Shown: in pieces, positions 45,141 through 53,792 of the stretch | Position numbering within the stretch: position 1 is the stretch's first letter | How the letters are laid out: each line of letters begins with the position of its first letter | DNA from: Vagococcus fluvialis | Lineage (GTDB): Bacteria > Bacillota > Bacilli > Lactobacillales > Vagococcaceae | Direction of reading: 5' to 3' | NCBI RefSeq assembly: GCF_003337315.1 | Contig: NZ_QPJV01000002.1 | Location: 297,538-361,537 of the forward strand | Length of the DNA: 64,000 nt | Program-made: the position numbers and the translations under genes | Notes under the pieces: generated by a model | Seen by the model: the letters and a program-made list of their open reading frames with translations, nothing else | What the model was told of the DNA's origin: nothing | Databases searched by the model: none

Positions 45141-47309
45141 TTAAATGACACAACTTTCACATTGGTTACTTCCAATTTCCTCAGCATCATCTGTAAATGT
45201 TCTTACATAATAAATAGATTTAATTCCTTTATGGAATGCGTAATGACGTAAGATATTTAAGTCACGAGTTGTTTGCTTGTTAGTATCTTTTTTCCACTCA
45301 TATAATCCTTCAGGCATTTCAGAGCGCATGAAGAGAGTCATACTCATACCTTGATCTACGTGTTTTTGAGCTGTTGCATAAACATCGATTACTTTTCTCA
45401 TATCCATGTCATAAGCAGATGTGTAATAAGGCATACTTTCATTTGACAAATGAGGAGCTGGATAATAAATCTTACCGATTTTTTTCTCTTGACGCTCTTC
45501 AATTAATCGAGTGATTGGATGGATACTTGCACTTGTATCATTAATATATGAAATAGAGCCATTAGGAGCAACTGCAAGACGGTTTTGATGATATAATCCG
45601 TGTTCTTGAATAGATGCTTTTAAGGCAGCCCAATCTTCAACTGTAGGCACATCAATGTTGCCAAATAAAGCTTTCACTTTGTCAGATGATGGTAAAACAG
45701 GTTCGTTAATATAAGTATCAAAGTAAGAACCATTTGCATAATCTGATTTTTCGAAATTATGGAAAGTTTCTTTTCTTTCTTTAGCAATGTTGTTACTTTC
45801 TACTAGAGTCCAGTAGTTTAATAACATAAAGTAAACGTCAGTAAACTCAATTGACTCAGGAGAACCATATTCCATTTGATTTTTAGCAAAGTATGTATGA
45901 AGTCCCATGGCACCTAAACCAATTGTATGATTTAATCTATTACCATTTTGAATAGAAGGAACTACTTCAATATCAGAAGCATCTGTAATAAATGTTAACG
46001 CACGTGTCATAGCACGAACTGATTTACCAAAGTTAGGACTATCCATTAAGTTAACAATATTTGTTGAACCTAAGTTACATGAGATATCTGTTCCTAGTTC
46101 TTCAAATTCTTGACGGTCATTCACAAGAGAAGGCTCTTGAACTTGTAAAATTTCTGAACATAAGTTACTCATAATGATTTTTCCGTAAACTGGGTTAGAA
46201 CGGTTAGCTGTATCAATGTTGATGATGTAAGGATAACCAGATTCTTGTTGTAATTTACTTATTTCATTTTCTAAGTAACGGGCACTAATTTTTTGTTTAC
46301 GAATGTTAGGGTTAGCTACTAAGTTATCGTATTCTTTTGTAATATCTAGGTAAGAGAATGGTACACCGTACTCACGCTCAACACTATAAGGACTGAATAA
46401 ATACATATCTTCATTGTTACGAGCTAATTCATAGAATTTATCTGGAACAACTAAACCTAAAGAAAGAGTTTTAACGCGAATTTTTTCATCAGCATTTTCT
46501 TTTTTAGTTGATAAGAACATTTCAATATCAGGATGGAAGACGTTTAAGTAAACAACACCAGCACCTTGTCTTTGTCCTAATTGGTTACTGTAGCTAAAGC
46601 TATCTTCAAATAATTTCATAACAGGAACAACACCACTTGCAGCTCCTTCGAAACCTTTAATTGGCGATCCTGCTTCACGTAAGTTAGATAGAGTGATACC
46701 AACTCCACCACCAATACGAGATAGTTGTAAAGCACTATTAACAGTACGTCCAATACTATTCATATCATCAGTTACTTGGACTAAGAAACAAGAAACTAAT
46801 TCACCACGACGTTTACGACCTGCATTTAAAAATGAAGGAGTTGCTGGTTGGTAGCGTTGGTAAATCATTTCTTCAGCTAAACTCATAGCTAAAGCTTCAT
46901 CACCATCTGCAAAGTAAAGGGCATTAAAAGCAACACGGTCTTCGTAACGCTCTAGGTAGGCACTACCATCATTTGTTTTTAAAGCATACTGTGAATAGAA
47001 CTTGTAAGCAGCCATAAATGATTTGAAGGTAAAGTTTTGCTCTTCTAAATACTTATATAAAGATTCGATAAACTGGGTTGAATACTTAGCGATAAACTCA
47101 GACTCAATATAGTCTTCTTCAATTAGAAAATCTAATTTAGCTTGAACACTTTCAAATTTCTTTGTGTAAGGTTCAACATTTTCATTAAAGAAAGCAGCCA
47201 AAGCTTCTTTATCTTTATATAATGGAATCTGGTCATCAACGGGTCTATTAATCTCATTATTTAATTCAAAATAAGTAACATTATCAAGGTTTTTTAGACT
47301 CAATTTCAC
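45141..47309 (-). CDS. nrdE: Class Ib ribonucleotide reductase alpha subunit
   Basis: A 722-residue catalytic subunit. Seen: PATPSFLNAGRKRRGELVSC (active-site Cys), NLCSEILQ (with the catalytic Asn/Cys/Glu) and the C-terminal redox pair CESC. It reduces ribonucleoside diphosphates with NrdF and NrdH. The N-terminus lacks an ATP-cone, as expected for Ib. The start overlaps nrdI by 26 bases; GTG 47309 or TTG 47303 are both possible. Confidence 0.95.
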   Translation of the reverse strand: MKLSLKNLDNVTYFELNNEINRPVDDQIPLYKDKEALAAFFNENVEPYTKKFESVQAKLDFLIEEDYIESEFIAKYSTQFIESLYKYLEEQNFTFKSFMAAYKFYSQYALKTNDGSAYLERYEDRVAFNALYFADGDEALAMSLAEEMIYQRYQPATPSFLNAGRKRRGELVSCFLVQVTDDMNSIGRTVNSALQLSRIGGGVGITLSNLREAGSPIKGFEGAASGVVPVMKLFEDSFSYSNQLGQRQGAGVVYLNVFHPDIEMFLSTKKENADEKIRVKTLSLGLVVPDKFYELARNNEDMYLFSPYSVEREYGVPFSYLDITKEYDNLVANPNIRKQKISARYLENEISKLQQESGYPYIINIDTANRSNPVYGKIIMSNLCSEILQVQEPSLVNDRQEFEELGTDISCNLGSTNIVNLMDSPNFGKSVRAMTRALTFITDASDIEVVPSIQNGNRLNHTIGLGAMGLHTYFAKNQMEYGSPESIEFTDVYFMLLNYWTLVESNNIAKERKETFHNFEKSDYANGSYFDTYINEPVLPSSDKVKALFGNIDVPTVEDWAALKASIQEHGLYHQNRLAVAPNGSISYINDTSASIHPITRLIEERQEKKIGKIYYPAPHLSNESMPYYTSAYDMDMRKVIDVYATAQKHVDQGMSMTLFMRSEMPEGLYEWKKDTNKQTTRDLNILRHYAFHKGIKSIYYVRTFTDDAEEIGSNQCESCVI

Positions 47310-47661
47310 TCACTACTTTCTTAAAATTTTTTACATCTTCATCAGTACCACTGAATTCGAAGCTATATAATAAAGGAACATTGTAATCACGAACAATATC
47401 TTTTGCGGTAAAAATAAAAAGGTCGGCAAAGTTTAAATTTCCTCCACCGGCAACGCCTAACATATTCTCTTGATTCGTTTTATACTCAATAAAATCGTTC
47501 ACTACTTCTGTGACTTCAATGTCGTAAGTAGGAACGATTAGAATGTAAGGTTCATTCATCTCATGAAAAGGGTTAGTTGCATCTATTTCATAAGAAGGTA
47601 AATCTAGCTTTTTAATAAAACGTCTCGTTTGTCCAGTTAAAGAAAAAAAGACTAATTTCAT
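47284..47661 (-). CDS. nrdI: Flavodoxin-like protein NrdI
   Basis: A 125-residue flavoprotein. MKLVFFSLTGQTRRFIKKL holds the FMN phosphate loop and GVAGGGNLNFADLF the second loop. It delivers oxidant to the NrdF manganese site. It overlaps nrdE and begins one base after nrdH. Confidence 0.92.
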   Translation of the reverse strand: MKLVFFSLTGQTRRFIKKLDLPSYEIDATNPFHEMNEPYILIVPTYDIEVTEVVNDFIEYKTNQENMLGVAGGGNLNFADLFIFTAKDIVRDYNVPLLYSFEFSGTDEDVKNFKKVVSEIESKKP

Positions 47662-47662
47662 A

Positions 47663-47896
47663 TTAAACAGCCAACGTTCTTAATTGATCAGGTCTGAAAC
47701 CTACAATCGTAACTTTCTCGTCAGCAGTCGTAATTACTGGTACGCTTCTGAAACCTTTTTCTTTTAATGAATCTATATATTGTGTTTCAACATCAATGTT
47801 GATTTCTTCAAAGTTTAAGTTTTTATCAGCTAAAAACTTTTTAGTCATTTTGCATTGGGGACAGTTATCTTTAGTATATAATGTAATTGTGTTCAT
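47663..47896 (-). CDS. nrdH: Glutaredoxin-like NrdH
   Basis: A 77-residue redoxin: CPQC active site (residues 11-14) and GFRPDQL C-terminal signature. It reduces NrdE. The start ATG 47896 follows GACGGAGTG; the longer frame runs into the promoter and is rejected. It is the first gene of nrdHIEF. Confidence 0.94.
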   Translation of the reverse strand: MNTITLYTKDNCPQCKMTKKFLADKNLNFEEINIDVETQYIDSLKEKGFRSVPVITTADEKVTIVGFRPDQLRTLAV

Positions 47897-47933
47897 TCTA
47901 TTCACTCCGTCTCTTTTTATTTCTATAAACAAT

Positions 47934-47961
47934 AGTATATCTTGTTGGGAGAAAAAGTCAA
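47934..47961 (-). promoter_or_regulatory. Promoter of nrdHIEF
   Basis: On the minus strand TTGACT, 16 bases, TATACT, with the NrdR boxes just upstream. Confidence 0.65.
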
Positions 47962-47970
47962 TCTTAAAAA

Positions 47971-48017
47971 CCACAATATATAGTGTTTATTTTTTTGTTA
48001 TACACAATGTTTTGTGG
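47971..48017 (-). promoter_or_regulatory. Paired NrdR boxes of nrdHIEF
   Basis: CCACAATATATAGTGT (47971-47986) differs from the NrdR consensus at one base. ACACAATGTTTTGTGG (48002-48017) is a second copy. Centres are 31 bp apart, the classic three-turn spacing. Confidence 0.82.
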
Positions 48018-48319
48018 AAAAGACTGTGGATAATTATTTATAAAACACTACTAATAAGCTTTCATATTTGTTTTCAAAAGGAGAATAATGTTAATTATTT
48101 TTTTAATTACTATATTTAGTGTCAGAATGAAAAAGGAAATCTAGATAATTATATGCTAACTTTTTAATCCAATTTTTATTAAATGTACTTTCTATATATA
48201 GTGGGTAAGAAAAAGAAGTGACAAAACTGTTAGGCTTTTGTAAGTTTATATATAGGAAGAGTTTTACTATCTTTTGTAGAATATGCAGTAAACAAAGACA
48301 AAATATAGTGGGGATAAAT

Positions 48320-48715
48320 ATGAAGAAAAAAGTAATGATTTACATGAGTTTATTTTTAGGATTAGCTTTTCTTTTTTACGGAACACCTCTAATTACTAAA
48401 AATAAAACATCTGATACAGCTATGATTTTAGATTTATTAAATCCTTTTGTTAAAAATACAGAAGTCTATTTAAAAACGTCAGATGATTACGTAGATACCT
48501 ATAAAAGTAAAGGTGAAGAAGCAACTAATTATGTTTATATCACAACAACCTATACAGAAAAAGGAAAAAAACGTCAGCTAAAATATGTATCCTTTGGTAA
48601 GAAACTAACACCAAATAAATATTTAAAAGTAACAATAAAAGGACAAGATGTTAGAAGATGGGAAGAAATACCTAAAGAGGCAGTGCCAGAAAAAGCTATG
48701 GAGAAATTAAAATAA
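48320..48715 (+). CDS. YxeA-family (DUF1093) secreted protein
   Basis: A 131-residue protein with an N-terminal membrane segment or signal anchor (residues 4-22). YVYITTTYTEKGKKRQLKYV, KYLKVTIKGQDVRRWEEIP and PEKAMEKL match the YxeA/DUF1093 family of small OB-fold-like secreted proteins, which often go with BceAB-like transporters. Here it stands alone. The ATG at 48320 follows GTGGGGA; the upstream frame is unlikely. Confidence 0.75.
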   Translation: MKKKVMIYMSLFLGLAFLFYGTPLITKNKTSDTAMILDLLNPFVKNTEVYLKTSDDYVDTYKSKGEEATNYVYITTTYTEKGKKRQLKYVSFGKKLTPNKYLKVTIKGQDVRRWEEIPKEAVPEKAMEKLK

Positions 48716-48757
48716 AAAGGGTGATGATTTCGTTAAAAAGAAATCATCATCCCTTTT
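48715..48757 (+). terminator. Terminator after YxeA gene
   Basis: AAAAGGGTGATGATTTC pairs with GAAATCATCATCCCTTTT. Confidence 0.87.
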
Positions 48758-48990
48758 ATTTGTTTGTTCAAAAATAACTCGCAATTAAACATTGAACAGT
48801 TTTGTCGGTTTGAAAGACATAATTCAAAAAAATAAAGCTGCATTTTCATCGTATACTTTATTCATCAAGAGGAACACAAATTCAAACACAAAAGAGTATA
48901 GATATAAAATTTGAAATAAGGTATATTAAATGAAACTAGGTTTTATGAAAAAAGTACCTTATATAATAGAAGAAAGGGAATGATGAACCT

Positions 48991-49545
48991 ATGATGAACG
49001 AAAAATACAATGGCTTAGAGGCAGATGAACTATTTGAAAATGTAATGATGGAGGTTGAAGATGCAGTACATGCTTTTACTAAAACATTAGGCTACAAAGA
49101 ACTTAACTATAAAGAGCAACAATCAGCTGTAGAAATTATTAATTATTTTGGTGAATGCATGTTTGATTATCATTTAGAGTCTATGTGCTTATGGAGTAAA
49201 AAAGCCATAGAAGATGTAATGATCTCAGTATTTCCGAAGAAAGTAAGCGCAAATGTTTCATTTTTTGAAAAGGTTGAATCCGTGTTAGTTAAATTCTTTG
49301 AATTTTTATATCATTCAAATCAACAAAATAATGGATTAGAATTAGCTGCTAGTGTTAGAAAAAGCAATAAACTGATGTTAAATGAAGTTACCGTTAATTT
49401 AAAAGGTAGTTCAGAAGAAAAACTATTTGATTTGGGAAGTGAAATGGGCTTAGATATGTCAGATTTAAGCGACTTAGATCGATTATATAAATTTGTGTCA
49501 CTATTTGAAACTTCAAAAAAAAACAAAACATTTAAAAATAGTTAA
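48991..49545 (+). CDS. Hypothetical helical protein
   Basis: A 184-residue, mostly helical, acidic protein (start MMNEKYNGLEADELFENVMM). I recognise no domain. Its TATAAT-type -10 lies near 48960 and GAAAGGGAATG precedes the ATG. The gene ends ~80 bp before the tRNA-Lys that hosts the prophage, so it is the last chromosomal protein gene on this side. A cluster of Cys/Tyr (YFGECMFDYHLESMCLW) is the only notable patch. Confidence 0.6.
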   Translation: MMNEKYNGLEADELFENVMMEVEDAVHAFTKTLGYKELNYKEQQSAVEIINYFGECMFDYHLESMCLWSKKAIEDVMISVFPKKVSANVSFFEKVESVLVKFFEFLYHSNQQNNGLELAASVRKSNKLMLNEVTVNLKGSSEEKLFDLGSEMGLDMSDLSDLDRLYKFVSLFETSKKNKTFKNS

Positions 49546-49625
49546 TATTAAAGAGTTACAAGCTAAAAAACAAATGGTTCAATGGTATTGAAAATTAAAT
49601 TTGAAGTGTTATAATACTCTCATCA

Positions 49626-49698
49626 GGGCTGTTAGCTCAGTTGGCAGAGCAATGGACTCTTAATCCATGGGTCGTGGGTTCGAGCCCCACACAACCCA
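49626..49698 (+). tRNA. tRNA-Lys (anticodon CTT), prophage integration site
   Basis: A 73-base cloverleaf: acceptor GGGCTGT/ACAACCC, D-stem GCTC/GAGC, anticodon stem ATGGA/TCCAT with loop CTCTTAA (anticodon CTT), T-stem GTGGG/CCCAC with loop TTCGAGC, and discriminator A. CCA is not encoded. The acceptor has one C-A mismatch (4:69). Its 3' half from 49655 is repeated at 63898. Confidence 0.92.
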
Positions 49699-49757
49699 TC
49701 TGTTAGGAACGTTGATATGTAGGCATTTATTAGGTGTCTGTATATCAGCGTTTTTTT
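49655..49757 (+). repeat. attL: left copy of the prophage attachment repeat
   Basis: About 102 bases, from GACTCTTAATCC in the anticodon arm through the tRNA 3' end and the following terminator, are identical to 63898-63999. The copies then differ by one T in the terminator run (seven here, six on the right). Confidence 0.9.
49708..49757 (+). terminator. tRNA-Lys terminator
   Basis: AACGTTGATATGTAGGCA pairs, using G-U pairs, with TGTCTGTATATCAGCGTT, followed by T7. It is included in the att repeat. Confidence 0.8.
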
Positions 49758-49782
49758 GTTTTGTCTAACATTTTTAGGTTTC

Positions 49783-49802
49783 GGGGCAACCTTTGGGGCA
49801 AC
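49783..49802 (+). promoter_or_regulatory. Left arm-type integrase sites (putative)
   Basis: GGGGCAAC occurs at 49783 and 49795, twelve bases apart, between attL and the integrase gene. A similar GGGCAAT pair lies inside the right end at 63788-63805. Confidence 0.5.
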
Positions 49803-49836
49803 TTTTTTAATAAAAAATAATTAAATAACACTATAC

Positions 49837-51009
49837 CTAAATAAATTTAGATAATGAATCACTGGCTTTCTTATCAACTTCTTTTAATGCATGAGCATAA
49901 ATGTTCATCGTTGTTGAATAATCTTTATGGCCAAGACGTTCTTGTACCGTTTTTACAGGCGTATTTTGAGCTATTAAGTATGTAGCAGATGTATGCCTAA
50001 AATCATGGAATCGAATCTTTCTTAAGTTATGCCTTTTTGAGAACCTAGCCCAATGTCTATTTAAACTGGCAGGAGCAACAGGATTACCTTCTGGAGAGCC
50101 AAAAATATATTTGTGCTCTACATCTTCAATATTTAGTTCCTCGCGTAATTTAACATTTATATCGATAAACTCTTTCATAATATCCATGTATTCACTAGGG
50201 ACAATCATTTTTTTATTATCAGAGGACTTTAATCCGTCTAATCTTTCTAACGAATAATCTCTTTTCTGAATAATTCTTTGGTCAAACAAAACTTCGTTAT
50301 TTTCAAAATCAAAGTGCCTTTCTTCTAAAGCTACAATTTCTCCTTCTCGTGCCGAAGTAAAAAAAGCAGTCATAAGTATCGCTTTAGTTCTGATGGAAGC
50401 ATCTGATTCTAGTTTTTCAAACAATAAGGCTATTTCATCTGAAGTGTAAGGTTCATAAGTTAGTTTCTTAGCGTTCTTTTCTTTTGGGATAATAACAGCG
50501 TTGCAAGGATTATCTTTAATGATAGTATATTCATCCCTAGCTACAATAAAAACGTTACTTAACGCACTTAAAAGTCGTTTCTTAGTTTGTCTAGATAATT
50601 CAATACCGTATTTGTCGATAGACTTTAACCTTTTTGCGTTCACTATTATTTCTTTAATTTCATAAGGTTTTATATCTTTTAACTTCTTATTCGCAAATTT
50701 ATCAAGAAATCTATCTTGAATCAAAGAGTTGTAAGTTTCGAATGTTTTTATCTCCAAGTTTTCTTGAGCAGCTTTTTTCCAATAATCATTAAAGAAATTC
50801 TTAAAAGTAATTGAATCTAGTTCGTTATAGCCGTTCTCTTCCAACTCAATATTCCACATGATTAATTCCTTTAATGCAGCTTTGTCACTTTTAGCTTTTA
50901 CTGTTTTGGATAACCGCCTAGCATTTCCATTTAAAGTCGTTCCAATTGGATATCTTAAACGATAAGTCCCAGGAGATACGAGTTCGTAAGTTCCTTTTAT
51001 ATCATCCAT
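49837..51009 (-). CDS. int: Tyrosine-type phage integrase
   Basis: A 390-residue site-specific recombinase. An N-terminal arm-binding domain is followed by a SAM-like core-binding domain (about 65-165) and the catalytic domain. The catalytic set is visible: Arg in SAREGEIVAL, HDFRH (His, Arg), GHKDY (His) and the nucleophile Tyr in TTMNIYAHA (about 371). It points to the tRNA attachment site, the usual layout. It appears intact, so excision could still be possible with the excisionase-like gene at 54805. Confidence 0.95.
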   Translation of the reverse strand: MDDIKGTYELVSPGTYRLRYPIGTTLNGNARRLSKTVKAKSDKAALKELIMWNIELEENGYNELDSITFKNFFNDYWKKAAQENLEIKTFETYNSLIQDRFLDKFANKKLKDIKPYEIKEIIVNAKRLKSIDKYGIELSRQTKKRLLSALSNVFIVARDEYTIIKDNPCNAVIIPKEKNAKKLTYEPYTSDEIALLFEKLESDASIRTKAILMTAFFTSAREGEIVALEERHFDFENNEVLFDQRIIQKRDYSLERLDGLKSSDNKKMIVPSEYMDIMKEFIDINVKLREELNIEDVEHKYIFGSPEGNPVAPASLNRHWARFSKRHNLRKIRFHDFRHTSATYLIAQNTPVKTVQERLGHKDYSTTMNIYAHALKEVDKKASDSLSKFI

Positions 51010-51076
51010 GTATTTTTCCTCCTATTTATGCTAAAATAGGCATAATTAAAGAAGCCTGTCTTAGGTTATTTATGTT

Positions 51077-51118
51077 AAGCACGCTCTCTGGTCGCCAAAC
51101 TTGAGGGGCGTGTTTTTT
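51077..51118 (-). repeat. Intercistronic hairpin repeat, copy 1
   Basis: CACGC (51080-51084) pairs with GCGTG (51108-51112), with CTCTGGTCGCC in the loop and a T run on the plus strand. It lies directly after the DUF4352 stop (minus strand). Related elements are at 51787 and 52527. Confidence 0.6.
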
Positions 51119-51120
51119 GT

Positions 51121-51735
51121 TTAGTTTAATTCAATGTCAACATTCTCATTTTGTAAGAAAATATTACCTTCGTATCGCAACTTTAATTTAGCATCGGGTG
51201 AAGCTTGTCCTACTAAATTGCCAGTAACAGTTGCACCTTCGTCTAAATCTCCGCTACTTAAAGTTTCAACTCCGTCTAAATAAGTGAAACCTGCTGATTC
51301 AGAATTACCATCAGCTACTAACGAATAATCTAACGGATTGTATGATTTTCTTTCACCAGCATTATTAGTGATAGTTAAATTAACAATTACATATTGTTTT
51401 CCTTCGTCTGGCTTCATAAATTCTCCGCCTTCAGAGTACTCAACACTATTAACTTTAATCTCATAACCTTTAATATCAACTGTATCACCAACTTTAAAGA
51501 CTTGTTCCTCTTGTTTATTTTCTTTCTTATCTTCTTTTTTAGTTTCAGTTTTATTAGAAGTTGCTTCTTCTTTAACTTTAGGTTTATCTTTTTCAGAATC
51601 TCCACCTAATGAACCGATAAAACCAATCACTAAAATAGCTGCAATTAAAATGAACCACCATTTTTTATAAAAAGGTTTCTTTTCCTTCATAACATACTTT
51701 TTACCATCTTCTCCTGTAATATGTTTCTTTGCCAT
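51121..51735 (-). CDS. Membrane-anchored DUF4352-type prophage cargo protein
   Basis: A 204-residue protein: cytoplasmic basic start, one helix (WWFILIAAILVIGFIGSLGG, about 26-45), a long Lys/Glu linker, then a DUF4352 beta-sandwich from ~80 (VGDTVDIKGYEIKVNSVEY, KQYVIVNLTITN). Such proteins are common between integrase and repressor in lactic acid bacterial prophages, where superinfection-exclusion genes sit. The role is inferred from position only. AGGAGG precedes the ATG. Confidence 0.75.
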   Translation of the reverse strand: MAKKHITGEDGKKYVMKEKKPFYKKWWFILIAAILVIGFIGSLGGDSEKDKPKVKEEATSNKTETKKEDKKENKQEEQVFKVGDTVDIKGYEIKVNSVEYSEGGEFMKPDEGKQYVIVNLTITNNAGERKSYNPLDYSLVADGNSESAGFTYLDGVETLSSGDLDEGATVTGNLVGQASPDAKLKLRYEGNIFLQNENVDIELN

Positions 51736-51786
51736 CTTATTTATTCCTCCAATGTGTTATAATAATATTTGTTATAAAATATCTAG

Positions 51787-51835
51787 GACATCACTCAAAC
51801 TTTGGTCGGGGAGAGTGGTGTTTTTATTTTTTTAA
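51787..51835 (-). repeat. Intercistronic hairpin repeat, copy 2
   Basis: CATCACTC (51789-51796) pairs with GAGTGGTG (51813-51820), with CTTTGGTCGGGG in the loop and a T run on the plus strand. It follows the SHOCT-domain gene. Confidence 0.65.
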
Positions 51836-52479
51836 TTTAGCAATTCGTATTTCTTTTTATCAAATTCTTCTTGGGTGATGATACCTAAATCTACGAGTTC
51901 TTTAAATTCTTTTAATTGTTCAACAACTGTTTTAGAGCTGTCGACTAATTCTTTTTCAGTAATTTCTTCCAATGCTACAAAATTCCTTAAATTTAATTCT
52001 AAAACGGAATCACAGACTATCATAATTGAGAATTTCATATTATTAGAGTCTTTGAAGTTTAAAATGGCTGTTGAAGGAACTTCTACTTGTTTAGAAATGG
52101 AGTTGGACACTTCATTTTCGGTTGTTTTGCTATTGTTTTTGTTTGAGCCTTTGGTTTTCTTTCTGCCGACACCAACAGCCATACTTAGTCCTACAGTCGC
52201 AACACCTAGAGCGATACCGCCCATACCAAACTTTCCTTTTTCTTTAGATTTTCCTTTACTTTTAGTTTTTTCTTTACGGTTCCTATCAGCTTCTGTAACA
52301 TCATGATAGACAGGTCCGTTAAATTCATAACCTAAAAAGTCAAAATAAATAGGATTGTTTTTATTAAAGAATACTTTGTTGTTTGAATCTTGAAACATTG
52401 TTCCAAGATTTGTAAAATTGACACCAACTTTTTCTCTACCACTTTTCACCTGAATGTTTAACTTGTTTATTATTTCCAT
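51832..52479 (-). CDS. SHOCT-domain prophage protein
   Basis: A 215-residue protein. The last ~28 residues are a SHOCT domain (LKEFKELVDLGIITQEEFDK). A Gly-rich hydrophobic segment with basic flanks (MGGIALGVATVGLSMAVGVG) lies near residue 100 and may touch the membrane. The first ~65 residues look like a small beta domain. SHOCT proteins with such layouts are frequent near phage repressors; function is unknown. TGGAGGG precedes the ATG. Confidence 0.7.
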   Translation of the reverse strand: MEIINKLNIQVKSGREKVGVNFTNLGTMFQDSNNKVFFNKNNPIYFDFLGYEFNGPVYHDVTEADRNRKEKTKSKGKSKEKGKFGMGGIALGVATVGLSMAVGVGRKKTKGSNKNNSKTTENEVSNSISKQVEVPSTAILNFKDSNNMKFSIMIVCDSVLELNLRNFVALEEITEKELVDSSKTVVEQLKEFKELVDLGIITQEEFDKKKYELLN

Positions 52480-52526
52480 TAGATTAACCCTCCAAATATG
52501 TTAAAATATATTCGAGGTTATTAACT

Positions 52527-52570
52527 TCAGCACACTGTTCTCTTTGGTCGGGGAGTGGTGTGTTTTTTAT
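52527..52570 (-). repeat. Intercistronic hairpin repeat, copy 3
   Basis: CAGCACACT pairs with AGTGGTGTG (one bulged base), with CTTTGGTCGGGG in the loop, shared exactly with copy 2, and a T run on the plus strand. It follows the 103-residue gene. Confidence 0.65.
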
Positions 52571-52878
52571 TCAAACTCTAATTCAGAAATGCTATCATTA
52601 ATAGCTTCTAGTAATTCTTTCTCTCCTATAAACTCAACCCATCTTTCATAGCCGTCGAAACGAGGAATACCGATTTCTGCTTTAACTTTGTCGTAAGCGA
52701 CTTGCATAGATGATTTCCACATCGTATCAACAGCGCGGTTCATTTTCTTCTCATCCCATCTTTTTTTAGGTGGTCTTTTTTTATTCTTCTCTAATTGATG
52801 TTCTGTTGCTTTATCTATAAATAAATTGTAACTAGATAAGTTATTTTCCAGATACTCTAAAAATTCATTAATTGTCAT
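52567..52878 (-). CDS. Hypothetical prophage protein
   Basis: A 103-residue helical protein with a basic centre (EKNKKRPPKKRWDEKKMNRA). No family is recognised. Its start overlaps the end of the ImmA-like gene (ATGA-type overlap) and AAGGAG precedes it, so it is co-translated with the repressor-protease pair. Confidence 0.55.
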   Translation of the reverse strand: MTINEFLEYLENNLSSYNLFIDKATEHQLEKNKKRPPKKRWDEKKMNRAVDTMWKSSMQVAYDKVKAEIGIPRFDGYERWVEFIGEKELLEAINDSISELEFE

Positions 52879-53234
52879 TGTAAACTCCTTATATTTTGAT
52901 ATCTTGTGTCGTAGCCGATACCAATGCTAAATTCTTCCATCAACATCGAATAATTAAATTGATTTTCGTTTTCTTCTATAAAACTATCAATTACATAAGA
53001 ATCTGCTTCATATTCAAATTTAGAACGATAAACAAATTGTTTATACAATTCAAAAAAGTCTTTGTGGTCAAAATGTTTCAATTCGTGCCGAGTCACTTTT
53101 ATTTGTTCTTCTTCACTTAGTTTAGAGCTAATCAGAATAGTATTTTCATTTACTATACACATACCCTTTTTATCCATATCTACTAAATATACATTGATTC
53201 CTTCTGAATTAAGCCATCTTATTAATTCATACAA
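52875..53234 (-). CDS. ImmA/IrrE-type metallopeptidase
   Basis: A 119-residue zinc protease: RHELKHFDH (HExxH, His48 region) and FEYEADSYVID with the third ligand Glu. In ICEBs1, ImmA cuts the repressor ImmR to start induction. Here the CI-type repressor is encoded just upstream, 10 bp away, and is itself too short for self-cleavage, so derepression probably goes through this protease. Confidence 0.82.
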   Translation of the reverse strand: MYELIRWLNSEGINVYLVDMDKKGMCIVNENTILISSKLSEEEQIKVTRHELKHFDHKDFFELYKQFVYRSKFEYEADSYVIDSFIEENENQFNYSMLMEEFSIGIGYDTRYQNIRSLQ

Positions 53235-53244
53235 TAAAATTACC

Positions 53245-53568
53245 TCATTTACTTCCGAATTTGCCTTCTAAGAAAGCTTTAACTATTTCTCTATCATTAT
53301 CTGATAAAGGTTTGCCATCATAAAACATTGCGTTATCGATCATTTCATCTAAATCTTCAGATGTATATTTCGACTTTTCTTCACGTCCTAATAGATAGTC
53401 CACTGATACATTGAAGTAGTCAGCTAAAACTCTTAATTTATCTGCCGCCGGTTCTTTTGTTTTTAGAGTATATAAATAATTTTTACTATATCCCAACTCT
53501 AAAGATATCTCTTTTAAGTTTTTATCCTTCTTTTTTGCTAATTCTTGAATACGCTCAAATGTTGTCAT
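53245..53568 (-). CDS. CI/ImmR-type HTH repressor
   Basis: A 107-residue protein with an Xre helix-turn-helix (about residues 6-60: LKEISLELGYSKNYLYTLKT, then DYFNVSVDYLLG). There is no LexA-type S24 peptidase domain. The C-terminal ~45 residues (SEDLDEMIDNAMFYDGKPLS) resemble ImmR-like tails that bind ImmA. It should keep the rightward genes off. TTGACATATTGATATG-like ribosome site is weak; the start is ATG. Confidence 0.87.
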   Translation of the reverse strand: MTTFERIQELAKKKDKNLKEISLELGYSKNYLYTLKTKEPAADKLRVLADYFNVSVDYLLGREEKSKYTSEDLDEMIDNAMFYDGKPLSDNDREIVKAFLEGKFGSK

Positions 53569-53634
53569 ATCAATGTTTAACCACCTTTTTTAGTAAAGCT
53601 TATAAAAAAAGTATAAAAAAGTTGGATAAACCTA

Positions 53635-53663
53635 TTGACTATCCTACTATATTTGGATATACT
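53635..53663 (+). promoter_or_regulatory. Rightward prophage promoter
   Basis: TTGACT, 17 bases, TATACT, with an inverted TATCC...TTGGATA operator in the spacer. It would read across the leftward promoter into the Cro-like gene at 53879. Confidence 0.75.
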
Positions 53664-53792
53664 TCATTCATAAGCTAATTAATTAGCTAATAAATGCAAC
53701 AAATAAGACCAATATTTTATACAAACTATCGTTGGGGAACGGTTTAAATGTATGTTTATAGGCTTTTTGTACGCTTATTTAACTATGATTAA

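Noticed and set aside
47796..48119. A rightward frame opposite nrdH
   Set aside because: It covers the nrdH promoter and NrdR boxes and has the composition of an antisense shadow.
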